This document shows, in pieces, positions 17,282 through 27,199 of a DNA stretch of 64,000 nt. Under the pieces are notes generated by a model, which did not search any database, was not told where the DNA came from, and saw only the letters and a list, made by a program, of their open reading frames with translations. A program made the position numbers and the translations under genes. The stretch's first letter is position 1. Each line of letters begins with the position of its first letter. The DNA is taken from positions 1-64,000 of the forward strand of contig JACNKX010000078.1 of NCBI GenBank assembly GCA_014381825.1. Reading direction: 5' to 3'. This DNA is from Planctomycetota bacterium (lineage in GTDB: Bacteria; Planctomycetota; Planctomycetia; Pirellulales; Pirellulaceae).

Positions 17282-20200
17282 ATGCCAAAACGTAGTTTCA
17301 ATGCGCCCCAGCGAAAATCGCAACGCAAACCCGGTCGCCGCGGCCCTAAGTCGCGAAAGCCGTTCGTTTTCGTGATTGGCGTCGCGCTTGGTGCATTCGT
17401 GTGGTTTGCACCTTCCATCGTGGTGAACAGCCCGCTGAAAGATCGCATCCTCGCATCCGCAGTCGGCGACTTTCAAGGAACGATATCAGTCGAGTCCGTT
17501 TCGGCCGGATGGTTGTCAAAACTGAGTGCGAACAACGTTGTCGTATTCGATGCCCAAGGCGAGCGCCTGGCCGAAGCGGCATCAATCCAACTCGACAAGA
17601 GTCTCGCCGCTTTACTTCGCGATCGGTCCAATTTGGGAACGATTATAGTACAGCAACCAATTGTTAACCTCGTCTTGCGCCCCGAGGGCAGCAACATCGA
17701 AGACGCGATCGCACCCTGGCTCGTTCCATCCGAGGAACCGTCGAACGTAGGATGTGAAATCAAAATCGAAGACGCATTGCTCCAAGTGACCGACACCGCT
17801 GCAGCTTCGCAATGGACGGCGACTAAGTTGAATGTTGGCGTGAGCTTGCCACATGATCGCGTCGCGCCGTTGACGCTGCATATCGAGTCGCTATTGAATC
17901 CTCCAAGCGGCGAGACCGGCAGAATTCTGGCTGACTTGCTATGGCAACGCGACAGCACTGCAATTGGTAAAGGCAATCTAACGATTGAAGCTGCGACCGT
18001 TCCGATAGAACTGGCTAGCCCTGGATTGCAGCGTGTATATCCGGGCATGATTGCATCTGGATTGCTCGAAGGAGACATATCTCTTGAGTGGGGCGCGGCA
18101 AGCAGCGCGGCAAGCATTACACAGCTGACAGCACAGAACCTTCACGTTGTTGCTCCGCAGTTGCTTGGTGAGGATCACATCGAGTTGGAACTGCTCAATG
18201 CGAGTGGAGAGGTAACTCAGCGCGGTGGGGCCTGGCAAGTTCAGCAACTAACGCTCAACTCGGACATCGGGCAAGTGACGGCCAGCGGCACAGCATCGTT
18301 AACGGCAGCCGACGGGAAGAGTTCGACATTGATGTTGGTAGAGGCGTTGCAATACGGTCAATTTCGAGTCGACGGCCGTATCGACTTGGCGCGAATCGCG
18401 AGAATGCTGCCAACGACCCTTAAGATCCGCGAAGGAACTCACGTGGCGACAGGCGAAGTCACGCTGGCTTTGGGAAGCGACACCGATACGAGTGGACAAC
18501 GCTGGGATGGGCGGATCGAAGCGAGAAATCTCTCAGCCATGTACGAAGGTCGCCACCTAACCTGGGATCAGCCAATTTTGTTAACGGCGGCGGCGCGTGA
18601 TGTGAACGGCATCATGACGTTTGATAAGTTGGCTTGCGAATCGAGCTTTCTCTCGGTTGTCGCGTCTGGCACATCCCAACAAGGCGCAGCAACACTGCAA
18701 GGTGACTTGGCTCGATTTGCCGCTGAATTAAGCCAATTCATTGATCTGGGCGACGTACGAGTTGCTGGCCGCTTGGGCGGAAACGTTGAGTGGCAGACGG
18801 CCAACGATCGGAGGCTTCACGTTTCTGGTTCGGCAACCGCCGAGCAATTTGAATTGGTGTCCGCGACACGTCCCGCATGGCGTGAAGACCGACTCACGGT
18901 TCAGCTCACCGGGATCGGTACCACCACCGAAGCTTCGGATCGAGCGATCGACGAGTGCAAGCTGCGCGTGATATCGGGGCAGGACCAGCTCGATGTGACA
19001 CTGTTGCCGACGCCAGCGGGAACCATGCGCGAAACGGCTTTGCCAATCGAGTTACGGTTGACAGGAGAACTTCGCAACTGGGTCGCACGACTGCAGCCGG
19101 TATTCGTTCTTCCGGGCTGGAACGTCGATGGGACGATCGATCTGACCGCAAGTGCCAATGTCGCAGCAGACCAAGTACGGATTGATGGGGCCCATCTTGA
19201 ACTTGGTGACTTCCGCGCGTCGAACGGCAGCATATTCATCAGCGAGCCTGTTCTCAAGATCGACACGAAGGGAGCATTGGATCGTTCGTTCACGGCATTC
19301 AATTCGCCCGATACGACAGTGGCCAACTCTTCGATCGCTCTGCGTGCAACGAACGTCGATATCCAAATGGGCGATTCCGGAACGCAAATCGCTGGTGACT
19401 TGGACTACCGAGGAGACGTCGGAAAGCTCACGAGGCTGTTTAACGATCCGCAAGAACCGGCCTCGCGGCAACTGCTAGGGCAAGTTACCGGCGACGCCAA
19501 ATTGCGACACAACGGCCAAATCACTTCGTGCGAATGGTCCGCCGATGTGAGAGACTTTGCCTATGCTGTTCCTTCTGCACAAAACGTGGGGCAGGTCACG
19601 ACTGCCTCGCGAGCGAGGGCCGAACGCTGGAATACGGTTTGGCAAGAACCAAGACTAAAGCTCTCGGCGATCGCAGCGTATGACAGCGCGAGTGGCATCG
19701 TTGACGTCTCGCGCGTTGAAGCGGCTGGCGAGACAGTTAGCTTTGCGGCTCGCGGCAGGCTGTCCAATCTAGTAACTCGTTGTAACACCGAACTGGACGG
19801 ACAAGTGGCCTACGACCTTCAAAAGCTCTCAGCGCGCTTTCGCGAGCAACTTGGCGACGACTTTCAAATCGCAGGACGTGCCACCCGACCGTTCAGTTTT
19901 CGAGGACCATTATTCGGCGGCGGCAAAACGGCGAATCCTGACGAGTTGCATCCAGTATCGACTGGCCGCGCCGCAGGCTACGACGGCGCATCGCTCGAAT
20001 CGACTTTCGCTCAGATGATCGCACAAGCAAGCCTCGGTTGGAGTTCCGCCTCCGTGCAAGGCGTCACAATCGGAGCTGGTGAGGCGGACGCGAAGCTATC
20101 CAACGGAACACTCGAGTTCGCGCCGATGGATTTGGCAGTTAGCGAAGGGACCGTTCACTTAACTCCGACCGTTCACCTTGATCGTACACCGATGGTGGTC

Positions 20201-20908
20201 ACGCTGCCTGCCGGCCCGGTCGCAGACCGCATTCGCATTTCGCCGCAGATGTGTACGAGCTGGCTCAAATATCTCGCCCCCTTAGTGGCGGACGCGACTG
20301 CCGCAGAAGGGAACTTCTCGGTATCGCTTGAACAAGCAATCATCCCGGTCGACACGCCAATGGCCGGTGAAGTCGAAGGCATACTCGAAGTCCACGCCGC
20401 GCAGATCGGTCCTGGACCATTGTCGCAACAACTACTGCTGCTGGCCGCTCAGATCAAAGCGATCGCCGATGGGAATCTACTCGGAGCGACGACCGCTCCG
20501 GCACAACGTTGGCTCGATCTTCCGTCGCAACGGATTGCGTTCCAGATGGCGGAAAACCGTGTCCACCATCAAGGCATGCAGATGTCGGTCAAAGATGTCG
20601 TCATTCGAACCAGTGGCTCGGTCGGAATCGATCAGACGATTTCACTCGTTGCGGAAATACCAATCCGCGATGAGTGGTTGTCGCGCAGTCAACATCTTGC
20701 CGCGCTGCGTGGCGAAACCATCAAGGTGCCAATTCGCGGCACGCTCACGAACCCGAAGCTCGACCAAAGCGCTTTGACGCGAATAACGCAGCAAACCGTC
20801 ACGGGAGCTGCGAATCGCTACCTACAGGGCGGCGTTAATCAACTGCAAGGCGAGTTGGATCAACAACTCAATCGTGGATTGGAAAAACTCTTCGGCACGC
20901 CGCGTTAG
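17282..20908 (+). CDS. AsmA/TamB-like large periplasmic protein with N-terminal anchor
   Basis: 1208 aa from ATG 17282, preceded by GGTGAGGA and followed by a basic stretch and one membrane segment (FVFVIGVALGAFVWFAPSIVV, about 29-49). The rest is long, beta-rich and repetitive with alternating hydrophobics, like AsmA/DUF748/TamB proteins that form a beta-groove bridging inner and outer membranes for lipid transport. Near the end LRGETIKVPIRGTLTNPKLD is an AsmA-type C-terminal motif (VPIRGTLxxP). The open frame extends further upstream to 16970 but overlaps uvrC. Role: probable phospholipid or LPS transport. Confidence 0.8.
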   Translation: MPKRSFNAPQRKSQRKPGRRGPKSRKPFVFVIGVALGAFVWFAPSIVVNSPLKDRILASAVGDFQGTISVESVSAGWLSKLSANNVVVFDAQGERLAEAASIQLDKSLAALLRDRSNLGTIIVQQPIVNLVLRPEGSNIEDAIAPWLVPSEEPSNVGCEIKIEDALLQVTDTAAASQWTATKLNVGVSLPHDRVAPLTLHIESLLNPPSGETGRILADLLWQRDSTAIGKGNLTIEAATVPIELASPGLQRVYPGMIASGLLEGDISLEWGAASSAASITQLTAQNLHVVAPQLLGEDHIELELLNASGEVTQRGGAWQVQQLTLNSDIGQVTASGTASLTAADGKSSTLMLVEALQYGQFRVDGRIDLARIARMLPTTLKIREGTHVATGEVTLALGSDTDTSGQRWDGRIEARNLSAMYEGRHLTWDQPILLTAAARDVNGIMTFDKLACESSFLSVVASGTSQQGAATLQGDLARFAAELSQFIDLGDVRVAGRLGGNVEWQTANDRRLHVSGSATAEQFELVSATRPAWREDRLTVQLTGIGTTTEASDRAIDECKLRVISGQDQLDVTLLPTPAGTMRETALPIELRLTGELRNWVARLQPVFVLPGWNVDGTIDLTASANVAADQVRIDGAHLELGDFRASNGSIFISEPVLKIDTKGALDRSFTAFNSPDTTVANSSIALRATNVDIQMGDSGTQIAGDLDYRGDVGKLTRLFNDPQEPASRQLLGQVTGDAKLRHNGQITSCEWSADVRDFAYAVPSAQNVGQVTTASRARAERWNTVWQEPRLKLSAIAAYDSASGIVDVSRVEAAGETVSFAARGRLSNLVTRCNTELDGQVAYDLQKLSARFREQLGDDFQIAGRATRPFSFRGPLFGGGKTANPDELHPVSTGRAAGYDGASLESTFAQMIAQASLGWSSASVQGVTIGAGEADAKLSNGTLEFAPMDLAVSEGTVHLTPTVHLDRTPMVVTLPAGPVADRIRISPQMCTSWLKYLAPLVADATAAEGNFSVSLEQAIIPVDTPMAGEVEGILEVHAAQIGPGPLSQQLLLLAAQIKAIADGNLLGATTAPAQRWLDLPSQRIAFQMAENRVHHQGMQMSVKDVVIRTSGSVGIDQTISLVAEIPIRDEWLSRSQHLAALRGETIKVPIRGTLTNPKLDQSALTRITQQTVTGAANRYLQGGVNQLQGELDQQLNRGLEKLFGTPR

Positions 20909-20927
20909 ACCGCAAATCCGTCCGTCA

Positions 20928-22568
20928 TCAGTCGAGCCGCACGTCGTTCCCATCCGCCATCATCAACAAGTTTAAGAAGGTGTCGCGGTCGATCGTGTTG
21001 GAGATGAAACGAACACTTCCATCGGCCAGCGAAACTTGAAATCCACCTGGATGCGCGGAACCTAAGCCGACCATCGGTCGCGCCGGGTCGTAGTCGAAGT
21101 CCTCGGGCTTGGTCCAAATGACGGAAGCATCGTCGTTCACTTCCACGACCAAGATCGTGTTGGAAGTGCCGTCGGAAATCTTACCAAAGCCAGTGCCCTC
21201 GGGAGTCGCGAAGATCGATCCGTCACCGACAGGAACCAAAAAGTTCGCCAGAGACGGGGCGGCACTTGACGATGGATTGCGATAGACGGCTGGAATCGCT
21301 TCGATCAACGTGCTGTTGTGCTCGCTGTCCCAAGGCTCGTCCAAATGGAATTGTTCGTAGAGCTCCGCGTGGCCCACGAACGGGAGCAAGTGGACACGCC
21401 AGCTGAGCAGCGGCTTGCCGTCAGCATCCATACCAGCCGGCGGCGGCAACGTACCATGTGCATCGTGGTAATTGTGCATCGCGATCGCGATCTGCTTCAA
21501 GTTGTTGGACGATTGCATTCGACGAGCTGCTTCACGTGCTGACTGAACCGCGGGGAGCAGCAACGCGACTAGCACGCCGATCGAAGCGACTTGCATGTTG
21601 TCTGATTCTTGCCCATACAAGATCCTCGCGACGCGTCCGCTCTGAACCGGTCGAACGGCGTCGAGCATCTGCTTGGTAATGCGTTGCGTATACTGGGCCG
21701 TCGCCACTTGAATCGGATCTTCACCGTCCAGTTCGGACACGACATTCTGTAGTATCATTTGCTGGCCAACGTCGATCACGTTGTTGAGCGTGGCGACGAG
21801 CTCGGTTGCTTTCTCCTCGTCGGGTGACAACAACGCCAACGATGCTCCCGGCGTGTCAAGAATGCGAACGTCGAGCTTGGCGGCTTCAATGAGGTCCGGA
21901 AGTCGAGCGACACCCTGCAGCGGAGGCGGGAGCGCGCCGGCTCCTTGCGCGACGACCGCGTTCAGCATGGGACGAACTGGATCGAGCATCACAATCGCCA
22001 AAATATCAGACTTCGCGTCCGCCTTTGCCAGCAAGCGAATGAGGGCGCTGGCGGCGGGCTGTTGTCGACTTGCCAACATGTCGTTGATGACGTGATGCGG
22101 CGCGATCAACAATGTCTTGTCGTCCGGCATGTAGAAACCGGGGGTCATTGGATTCTGCGACTGAAGATACAGACGGTCGTTTAACTCGGATTGCTCGACG
22201 GGCCATGTGATCGGTAGACGAATCTTTGCCAAGTCGTAAGCCTTGGCAAAGCGGACCACCGCGCCGTAGCCGGGTGGACCCTCGGCAGGTGCTTCGGCGA
22301 ACGCCAGCAATTCCACGATGTCCAACGGATCGATGCCAAGCTCTTGTTGTCCTGCTGCCGTTAAGATTTCGGTGGGCAGCATGTTCATACTCGGAGCTGT
22401 CAACACTCGGCGCGACCGAACGATCACGGCGGCGGTCGCCTTCTGCGTGACGTAACTCAGCGTTCGGGCGTCCGAGTCGGCTGCTTCTTGTGCATAGCCC
22501 AGCGTGGGAGACAATGTCGTAATAATCGTCATCGCCCACGTTACGACCAAACTCTGGTATCGTTTCAT
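20928..22568 (-). CDS. DUF1559 (SBP_bac_10) protein with signal peptide, no pilin-type N-terminus
   Basis: 546 aa. Signal peptide ending LGYAQ near residue 26 instead of the usual prepilin GFTLVELLVVIAII start. The first ~320 residues are a low-complexity-free alpha/beta region unlike the canonical family. From about 325, [60 protein letters not shown] and [18 protein letters not shown] are classic DUF1559 motifs. ATG preceded by TGAGGC. Family is planctomycete-specific, thought to be pseudopilin-like; role unknown. Confidence 0.85.
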   Translation of the reverse strand: MKRYQSLVVTWAMTIITTLSPTLGYAQEAADSDARTLSYVTQKATAAVIVRSRRVLTAPSMNMLPTEILTAAGQQELGIDPLDIVELLAFAEAPAEGPPGYGAVVRFAKAYDLAKIRLPITWPVEQSELNDRLYLQSQNPMTPGFYMPDDKTLLIAPHHVINDMLASRQQPAASALIRLLAKADAKSDILAIVMLDPVRPMLNAVVAQGAGALPPPLQGVARLPDLIEAAKLDVRILDTPGASLALLSPDEEKATELVATLNNVIDVGQQMILQNVVSELDGEDPIQVATAQYTQRITKQMLDAVRPVQSGRVARILYGQESDNMQVASIGVLVALLLPAVQSAREAARRMQSSNNLKQIAIAMHNYHDAHGTLPPPAGMDADGKPLLSWRVHLLPFVGHAELYEQFHLDEPWDSEHNSTLIEAIPAVYRNPSSSAAPSLANFLVPVGDGSIFATPEGTGFGKISDGTSNTILVVEVNDDASVIWTKPEDFDYDPARPMVGLGSAHPGGFQVSLADGSVRFISNTIDRDTFLNLLMMADGNDVRLD

Positions 22569-22694
22569 TCGAGATGCCTCACTTCAGAGAAGAGTTCGAG
22601 ATAGATGGCTGCCGGGCCGCGCCACACCCGCGCAAGCCTGCGAGGCATTGTCACATACGAATCTCGCCAAGTAAACCGTCGGCCATTCTAGACA

Positions 22695-23951
22695 CTACAG
22701 GCCGCGTTTATACCGTTTCGGTCGGCGCTTTAGCGCGGAGGCTGGTGGAGGCGGAGCCTTTGGCTGGTTCTCGTCAACTGCTTGTTCGATCACCGGAGCT
22801 GACCCTTTGAACCCCTCGATCTCGTCCCGCTTCAGCAGAATATTGATGCGTTCTTCAATCCGAGTGAGCTGAGGTCCTTCGTCGGAACAAACAAAGCTGA
22901 ACGCAACGCCTTCGCGTCCCATTCGTCCAGTACGTCCGACGCGGTGGACGTAGTCGTCGCAAAACGCGGGCAAGTCAAAATTGATAATGTGCGAAATCGT
23001 CGAGACGTCAATACCGCGCCCGACAACATCGGTCGCGACGAGCGTTCGCAGCTTCCCATCGCGAAATCGACGCATCACGCGATCCCGAGCTCCCTGAGCC
23101 AAGTCGCCGTGAATGCAATCGACATCCTTGTCCGTCTTCGATAGCCTTCGCACCAGCCGATCGACGCCTCGCTTGGTCCGACAAAAGATGATCGCCTGTG
23201 TTGGGTTCTCACGCTCCATCAGACGCACCAGAAGATCAAACTTCCGATCATGATCGACCGTGAAGTAGAACTGCTCGATTGTCTCGACGGCGATGTCGCC
23301 CGACGAGAAGTCAAGCGACACTGGGTCGCGCATATAACGCTGTGCCAACCGTTGGATCGCTGGCGGCACGGTCGCACTCAAGAGCAATGTTTGTCGATCT
23401 TGCGGGCACTTACGTAGAATCCGTTCGATGTCCGGACGAAATCCGATATCCAACATGCGATCGGCTTCGTCGAGAACAACGCACCAGACATCGCTCAACT
23501 GCAGCGTGCCTCGCCCGATGTGATCGAGTACTCGCCCCGGCGTCCCAACGACTACTTGCGCACCCTCCTTCAGCTTCTCGATCTGGCCGCGAATCGGCTT
23601 GCCTCCGTACAAGGCAACGCAATTAATACGTCTAGCCGATGACAACTTATCCACTTCATCGCGGACCTGAACCGCAAGTTCGCGCGTGGGAACGAGGATC
23701 AGGGCCTGTGCGTTCGCCGCCTCCCTCTTTGGGAGAAGATCCTCAAGGATCGGAATGACGAACGAAGCCGTCTTACCGGTACCAGTCCGTGCTTGACCAA
23801 TCACATCGACGCCGTCGAGTGCGGCGGGGATGACGCCCGCTTGGACCGGAGTGGGAGTCTCATAAGCTGCGTGCAGCAGCGCCTTTAGCATCTGCTTCGA
23901 CAAGTCCATGTCTTCGAATCGGGTTGGCGGCTCGGCAGCCTTTTTGGGCAT
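22695..23951 (-). CDS. DEAD-box RNA helicase (RhlE-like)
   Basis: 418 aa. Motifs in order: Q motif ETPTPVQAGVIP, Walker A ARTGTGKT, Ia PTRELAV, Ib TPGR, DEAD (VLDEADRMLDIGF), SAT, then IIFCRTKRGVDRL, TDVVGRGIDV and HRVGRTGRMGREG. A short basic C-terminal tail (ALKRRPKRYKRGL) may help RNA binding. Likely in ribosome assembly or RNA decay, as for RhlE/CsdA-type enzymes. Confidence 0.95.
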   Translation of the reverse strand: MPKKAAEPPTRFEDMDLSKQMLKALLHAAYETPTPVQAGVIPAALDGVDVIGQARTGTGKTASFVIPILEDLLPKREAANAQALILVPTRELAVQVRDEVDKLSSARRINCVALYGGKPIRGQIEKLKEGAQVVVGTPGRVLDHIGRGTLQLSDVWCVVLDEADRMLDIGFRPDIERILRKCPQDRQTLLLSATVPPAIQRLAQRYMRDPVSLDFSSGDIAVETIEQFYFTVDHDRKFDLLVRLMERENPTQAIIFCRTKRGVDRLVRRLSKTDKDVDCIHGDLAQGARDRVMRRFRDGKLRTLVATDVVGRGIDVSTISHIINFDLPAFCDDYVHRVGRTGRMGREGVAFSFVCSDEGPQLTRIEERINILLKRDEIEGFKGSAPVIEQAVDENQPKAPPPPASALKRRPKRYKRGL

Positions 23952-24135
23952 AAGCGTTCTGGGCAGGTGGGATTTGAGCGGGTCTGATGTGCCGTAACCT
24001 TAGCTGTAGACGTAAGTTTCGTCAACGCCCAGCAGGTCGATGAAGGGCCGATCGCGCATAAAAGTAGGCCGGCGCGACCGCAAATGCGGTTGCGTCGACC
24101 CAATTAGTCGTTGTCGGCGAACCGACGGGCCAATG

Positions 24136-24453
24136 CTACTTCTTCTTGCCAGTCGTCTTCTTTGTGGCAGGTTTCTTAGCAGTTGCCTTAGCTTTCGGCG
24201 ATCGCTTTGCTGTAGCCTTGGCTTTGGGCTTGGCAGCAGGCTTCGCCTTCGTCTTGGTGGTTGAAGCCTTCTTCTTGGGAGATTGCTTCGCCGTTGTCTT
24301 CGTCGTCGACTTCTTAGCGGTCGACTTTGCAGCGGCCTTCTTGGTAGCCGTACGCTTCTTAGGCGAACGAGTCGCAGTCGCCTTTGCGGTGGGCTTCTTT
24401 GCGGCTGCCTTTTTGGTAGCCGTCTTCTTCGTCGCTGCTTTCTTAGTTGCCAT
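24136..24453 (-). CDS. Histone H1-like Lys/Ala/Thr-rich DNA-binding protein
   Basis: 105 aa from ATG 24453, chosen over an upstream in-frame start because AGGAG sits 8 bp before it. Almost entirely TKKAA, AKKP and SPKK-type repeats ending TTGKKK; the SPKK units are the minor-groove motif of eukaryotic H1 tails. Similar proteins (AlgP/Hc1-like) compact DNA in planctomycetes, chlamydiae and pseudomonads. No globular domain. Repeat count likely varies between strains by slippage. Confidence 0.85.
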   Translation of the reverse strand: MATKKAATKKTATKKAAAKKPTAKATATRSPKKRTATKKAAAKSTAKKSTTKTTAKQSPKKKASTTKTKAKPAAKPKAKATAKRSPKAKATAKKPATKKTTGKKK

Positions 24454-24985
24454 CTTTGTGGCTCCTGTATGTCGGGCATCTAGTTCCGTGATTCGTCGCT
24501 CCCTGGCACCCGACAAGGAGCAACTCCGTAAATCTCGTAAAGCGGGTTGCCACTTCACGTCCGTCCGTTAGTACCAAGGTGAATTAACAGGACACAACGG
24601 TCTGAGCTACTTGTCTTACCGTTGTCGGCCACCTAGTTTGATTCACCCAAGTTCGCGCATTGAACACACTTACCCGAACTTCGTCAAGGTGAATTGCTGT
24701 CGCGCCTGTCATCGGTGGCACTGCTGGTTATCCAATCACGTCTAAAGCTGGCAGAACCGTTAATGAGACTCGCTGGAGATTTGGCTTCAACGGAACAAAC
24801 CGTGCGTCAAGGAAGAACCACACGGGAGACCATCCCATCTCCACTCGCCCGGTGTGCTAAGTTCAGACCTTGCGATGATGAGGGACAAGTCTTCCCGGAT
24901 GTCGAATTCCGATTCGGCGAAGGAAGATTGGCAGGCCGGTCGTCTCGTGGTGTAAAAAACGCTTACGCCCACCCGTTTGGTTGGA
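24454..24985. other. Long intergenic stretch without recognised gene
   Basis: About 530 bp upstream of the H1-like gene. The plus-strand frame from 24694 is open but has no ribosome site, no recognisable protein and runs across the terminator at 25078, so I reject it. The decamer AAGGTGAATT occurs twice (about 24576 and 24685) with GATTCACC between; this may be a binding-site cluster for the H1-like promoter, but evidence is thin. Confidence 0.3.
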
Positions 24986-25013
24986 TTGCAACCGAATCGC
25001 GATCCGTTAGGAT
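24986..25013 (+). promoter_or_regulatory. Putative promoter of small RNA
   Basis: TTGCAA at 24986-24991, 16-bp spacer, TAGGAT at 25008-25013. Each box matches consensus at four to five of six positions. It lies just ahead of the hairpin-rich segment that ends in a strong terminator. Confidence 0.35.
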
Positions 25014-25018
25014 GACCA

Positions 25019-25115
25019 CCCGACGCGTCGATGTTGGTTACCAGACTCTTTGCCCCAAACTGGTAACCACACCCCACGAGCCTTCGACCTTGCCCCGGTC
25101 GGAGGCTCATTTTTT
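25019..25115 (+). ncRNA. Candidate ~97-nt C-rich small RNA
   Basis: Between the H1-like gene and the ligase gene, with no protein-coding frame of its own. From the putative promoter to the terminator it forms two hairpins: TGGTTACCAG (25035-25044) pairs with CTGGTAACCA (25060-25069), and the terminator at 25078-25108. All three single-stranded parts contain CCCC (25053-25056, 25072-25075, 25093-25096). Unpaired CCCC/UCCC motifs are typical of trans-acting small RNAs that mask G-rich ribosome sites. It does not resemble RNase P RNA, tmRNA, 6S or SRP RNA to my eye. Confidence 0.45.
25078..25115 (+). terminator. Strong rho-independent terminator
   Basis: GAGCCTTCGACC (25078-25089), loop TTGCCCC, GGTCGGAGGCTC (25097-25108): a 12-bp stem with one G-U pair, followed by A and six T. 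The T-run is on the plus strand, but no plus-strand protein gene precedes it. Confidence 0.8.
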
Positions 25116-25144
25116 GGCGCCGTCACAGAGGTTGCTGTGCCGCG

Positions 25145-25864
25145 CTACAAGCGGTGATGCCAAGTCGTCTGGCTGTATCGCTGTCCAACGAGTTCTGCGG
25201 TGAGCGCCTCCGGCCAAACACCCAACACGGCGTCCGATTGCCACTGATCCGCCATGGCAGCCCGAAGATCTGCACAATCGAGTCCGAGGTTTGTAACAAA
25301 TTCGCCGTGGCCCCGCTGCCCGCGGTAATCAGGCTGTCGTGGTGGCGACTTCAGGTAACGAACGATCAGATCTAACGGAAACTCGCACAATAAAGTTCCG
25401 TGATAGAGCAAGTGATCCCGTTTGCAGCGGAGGCTGTTCCCGGAAAACTTGAGATTGTTCAAGGCGAGATCGCTTATCCCCTGTAGCTCTGCGGATGGCA
25501 GGAATTGCTTGACGGCATTGACAACTTTCCCCAGCACATACTTGTGAGCCACATCCACCATCCTCAACGCCGGATTTCGCTCGTAGCTGAGAACCACTGA
25601 ATACATCAGACACCCGCGACCGATTACCACCGAAGTTCCCCCGCTGCATCGTCGAAGAACGGGAACTTGAGCGGAAGCGCAAGCAGCTATATCAACTTCC
25701 TCATCAATGCGGGAAGACCGGCCAATGATCACGGCGGTTTGCTGTGACTCCCACAGACGCAACACATCGTCGTCGCTCTGTAGGGATTCGGCTTGCTCGA
25801 GCAGCGCTTCGTCGAGCGCAAGGTTTTCTTCCGGCGAAGCAAGCGTCAGGTCGAGGAGTTTCAT
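25145..25864 (-). CDS. Lipoate/biotin-protein ligase-fold protein (LplA family)
   Basis: 239 aa from ATG 25864 (MKLLDLTLASPEENLALDEA), the normal start of LplA/LipM-type proteins; the open frame upstream has no matching sequence. Motifs: LRLWESQQTAVIIGRSS, VPVLRRCSGGTSVVIGRGCL (the RRxSGGG-type loop), ISDLALNNLKFSGNSLRCKR and HGTLLCEFPLDL. Attaches or transfers lipoyl/octanoyl groups, or a related acyl group, to a Lys of a carrier domain. Shorter than E. coli LplA (about 338 aa), lacking its C-terminal domain, so octanoyl transfer or a two-part system is possible. Confidence 0.8.
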   Translation of the reverse strand: MKLLDLTLASPEENLALDEALLEQAESLQSDDDVLRLWESQQTAVIIGRSSRIDEEVDIAACASAQVPVLRRCSGGTSVVIGRGCLMYSVVLSYERNPALRMVDVAHKYVLGKVVNAVKQFLPSAELQGISDLALNNLKFSGNSLRCKRDHLLYHGTLLCEFPLDLIVRYLKSPPRQPDYRGQRGHGEFVTNLGLDCADLRAAMADQWQSDAVLGVWPEALTAELVGQRYSQTTWHHRL

Positions 25865-25954
25865 GTGGGCAGCGATCTCTCGTTGTGAAACACGTCGTCG
25901 TATTGTAAGGTTCGTTCGCGGATATGCGAGTCGTTGAACGAGAGGAAGCGGACG

Positions 25955-27199
25955 ATGATTGATCGCGAACGATTGCTGGCTAGGTTTCTTCGTTACGTCC
26001 AGGTCGATACGACGGCTGTTGAAGGTGCGGATTGCTACCCAAGTAGCCCAGGGCAGATTACGCTCGGCGCGATGCTCGTTGACGAACTTCGAGCGATGGG
26101 GATCGAGGACGTAACGCACAGCGAGCATGGAATCGTCGTGGCAACCGTGCCAAGCCGTGGTGCCGATGCTGAGCCGGTCGTGGCATTCAACGCCCACGTC
26201 GATACGTCGCCCGAGACGACCGGAACCGACGTCAAGCCGCAGGTCGTTGAAAACTATTCGGGTGGCGACCTTGTCTTGCCAGGAGATACAAGCAAAATCA
26301 TCCGCGTCGCGGAGAACCCGGAGCTGAACGCGCTACACCGATGCACGCTAATTACGACCGACGGCACGACCCTACTCGGCGGTGATGATAAAGCTGGCAT
26401 CGCGGTGATCATGGAGTTGGCCGAATGCTTGCTTGAGAACGATGCTGTAGTACACGGCCCCGTTCGCCTGTTATTCACTTGTGACGAAGAGATCGGGTGC
26501 GGAATCGATCACGTGAGCATCGAAGAGCTGGGTGCGACCGTCTGCTATACGCTCGACGGTGGTGGAGCGGGTGACGTCGATTACGAAACGTTCTCTGCGG
26601 ACTTGGCAATCGTCACAGTTCGGGGTGTAAACATTCATCCGTCGATTGCAAAAGACAAGATGGTTAACGCGATTCGAGCTGCCTCAGCATTTGTCGCAAG
26701 CTTACCTCGCGAAACACTCTCGCCCGAAACAACTTCCGAGCGCCAAGGCTTCATTCATCCCTATCAAATCGAAGGAGGTGTCGCGGAAGTAACGATACGA
26801 ATCATTCTTCGTGACTTTGAAACGGCTGCCTTGGATGAATATGCCGAGCGATTGCGCGAGGCTGCGATTGAAGTCGAATCGAAATACTCCGGCACGCAAG
26901 TGTCGGTAGAAACTCACTGTCAGTATCGCAACATGCGAGATGGCCTGGTCGACGAACCGCGTGCCGTCAAATACGCTCAACTCGCTCACCAGAGACTCAA
27001 CCGCGAGGCCAACCTAAGCATTATCCGAGGCGGCACCGACGGATCACAATTGACCGAACAAGGCCTCCCTACTCCAAACCTCTCCACGGGCCAACACAAC
27101 CCGCACTCACCGCTTGAGTGGGCATGCCTAGACGAGATGGTCCAGGCGACGGAAGTAATCGTCGAGCTCGTGCAAGTATGGGCAGAGAATCCAGGCTAA
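25955..27199 (+). CDS. pepT: Peptidase T (tripeptide aminopeptidase, M20B)
   Basis: 414 aa from ATG 25955, preceded by GAGGAAG; the start MIDRERLLARFLRYVQVDT is typical. Zinc ligands and catalytic residues are visible: FNAHVDTSPE, LLGGDDKAGIA, FTCDEEIGCG, YTLDGGGAGD, and IIRGGTDGSQL with NLSTGQHNPHSP near the end. Releases the N-terminal residue of tripeptides in the cytoplasm. Convergent with the methyltransferase gene: the two stop codons overlap. Confidence 0.95.
   Translation: MIDRERLLARFLRYVQVDTTAVEGADCYPSSPGQITLGAMLVDELRAMGIEDVTHSEHGIVVATVPSRGADAEPVVAFNAHVDTSPETTGTDVKPQVVENYSGGDLVLPGDTSKIIRVAENPELNALHRCTLITTDGTTLLGGDDKAGIAVIMELAECLLENDAVVHGPVRLLFTCDEEIGCGIDHVSIEELGATVCYTLDGGGAGDVDYETFSADLAIVTVRGVNIHPSIAKDKMVNAIRAASAFVASLPRETLSPETTSERQGFIHPYQIEGGVAEVTIRIILRDFETAALDEYAERLREAAIEVESKYSGTQVSVETHCQYRNMRDGLVDEPRAVKYAQLAHQRLNREANLSIIRGGTDGSQLTEQGLPTPNLSTGQHNPHSPLEWACLDEMVQATEVIVELVQVWAENPG

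Noticed and set aside
25019-25115. Possibility of a known housekeeping RNA (6S, SRP, RNase P, tmRNA)
   Set aside because: None of the conserved cores of these RNAs (such as the tmRNA tag frame or the SRP GGAA tetraloop) could be found.
24694-25203. 169-codon plus-strand open frame between the H1-like and ligase genes
   Set aside because: No ribosome site or recognisable protein, and it runs across a strong terminator and into the opposite ligase gene.
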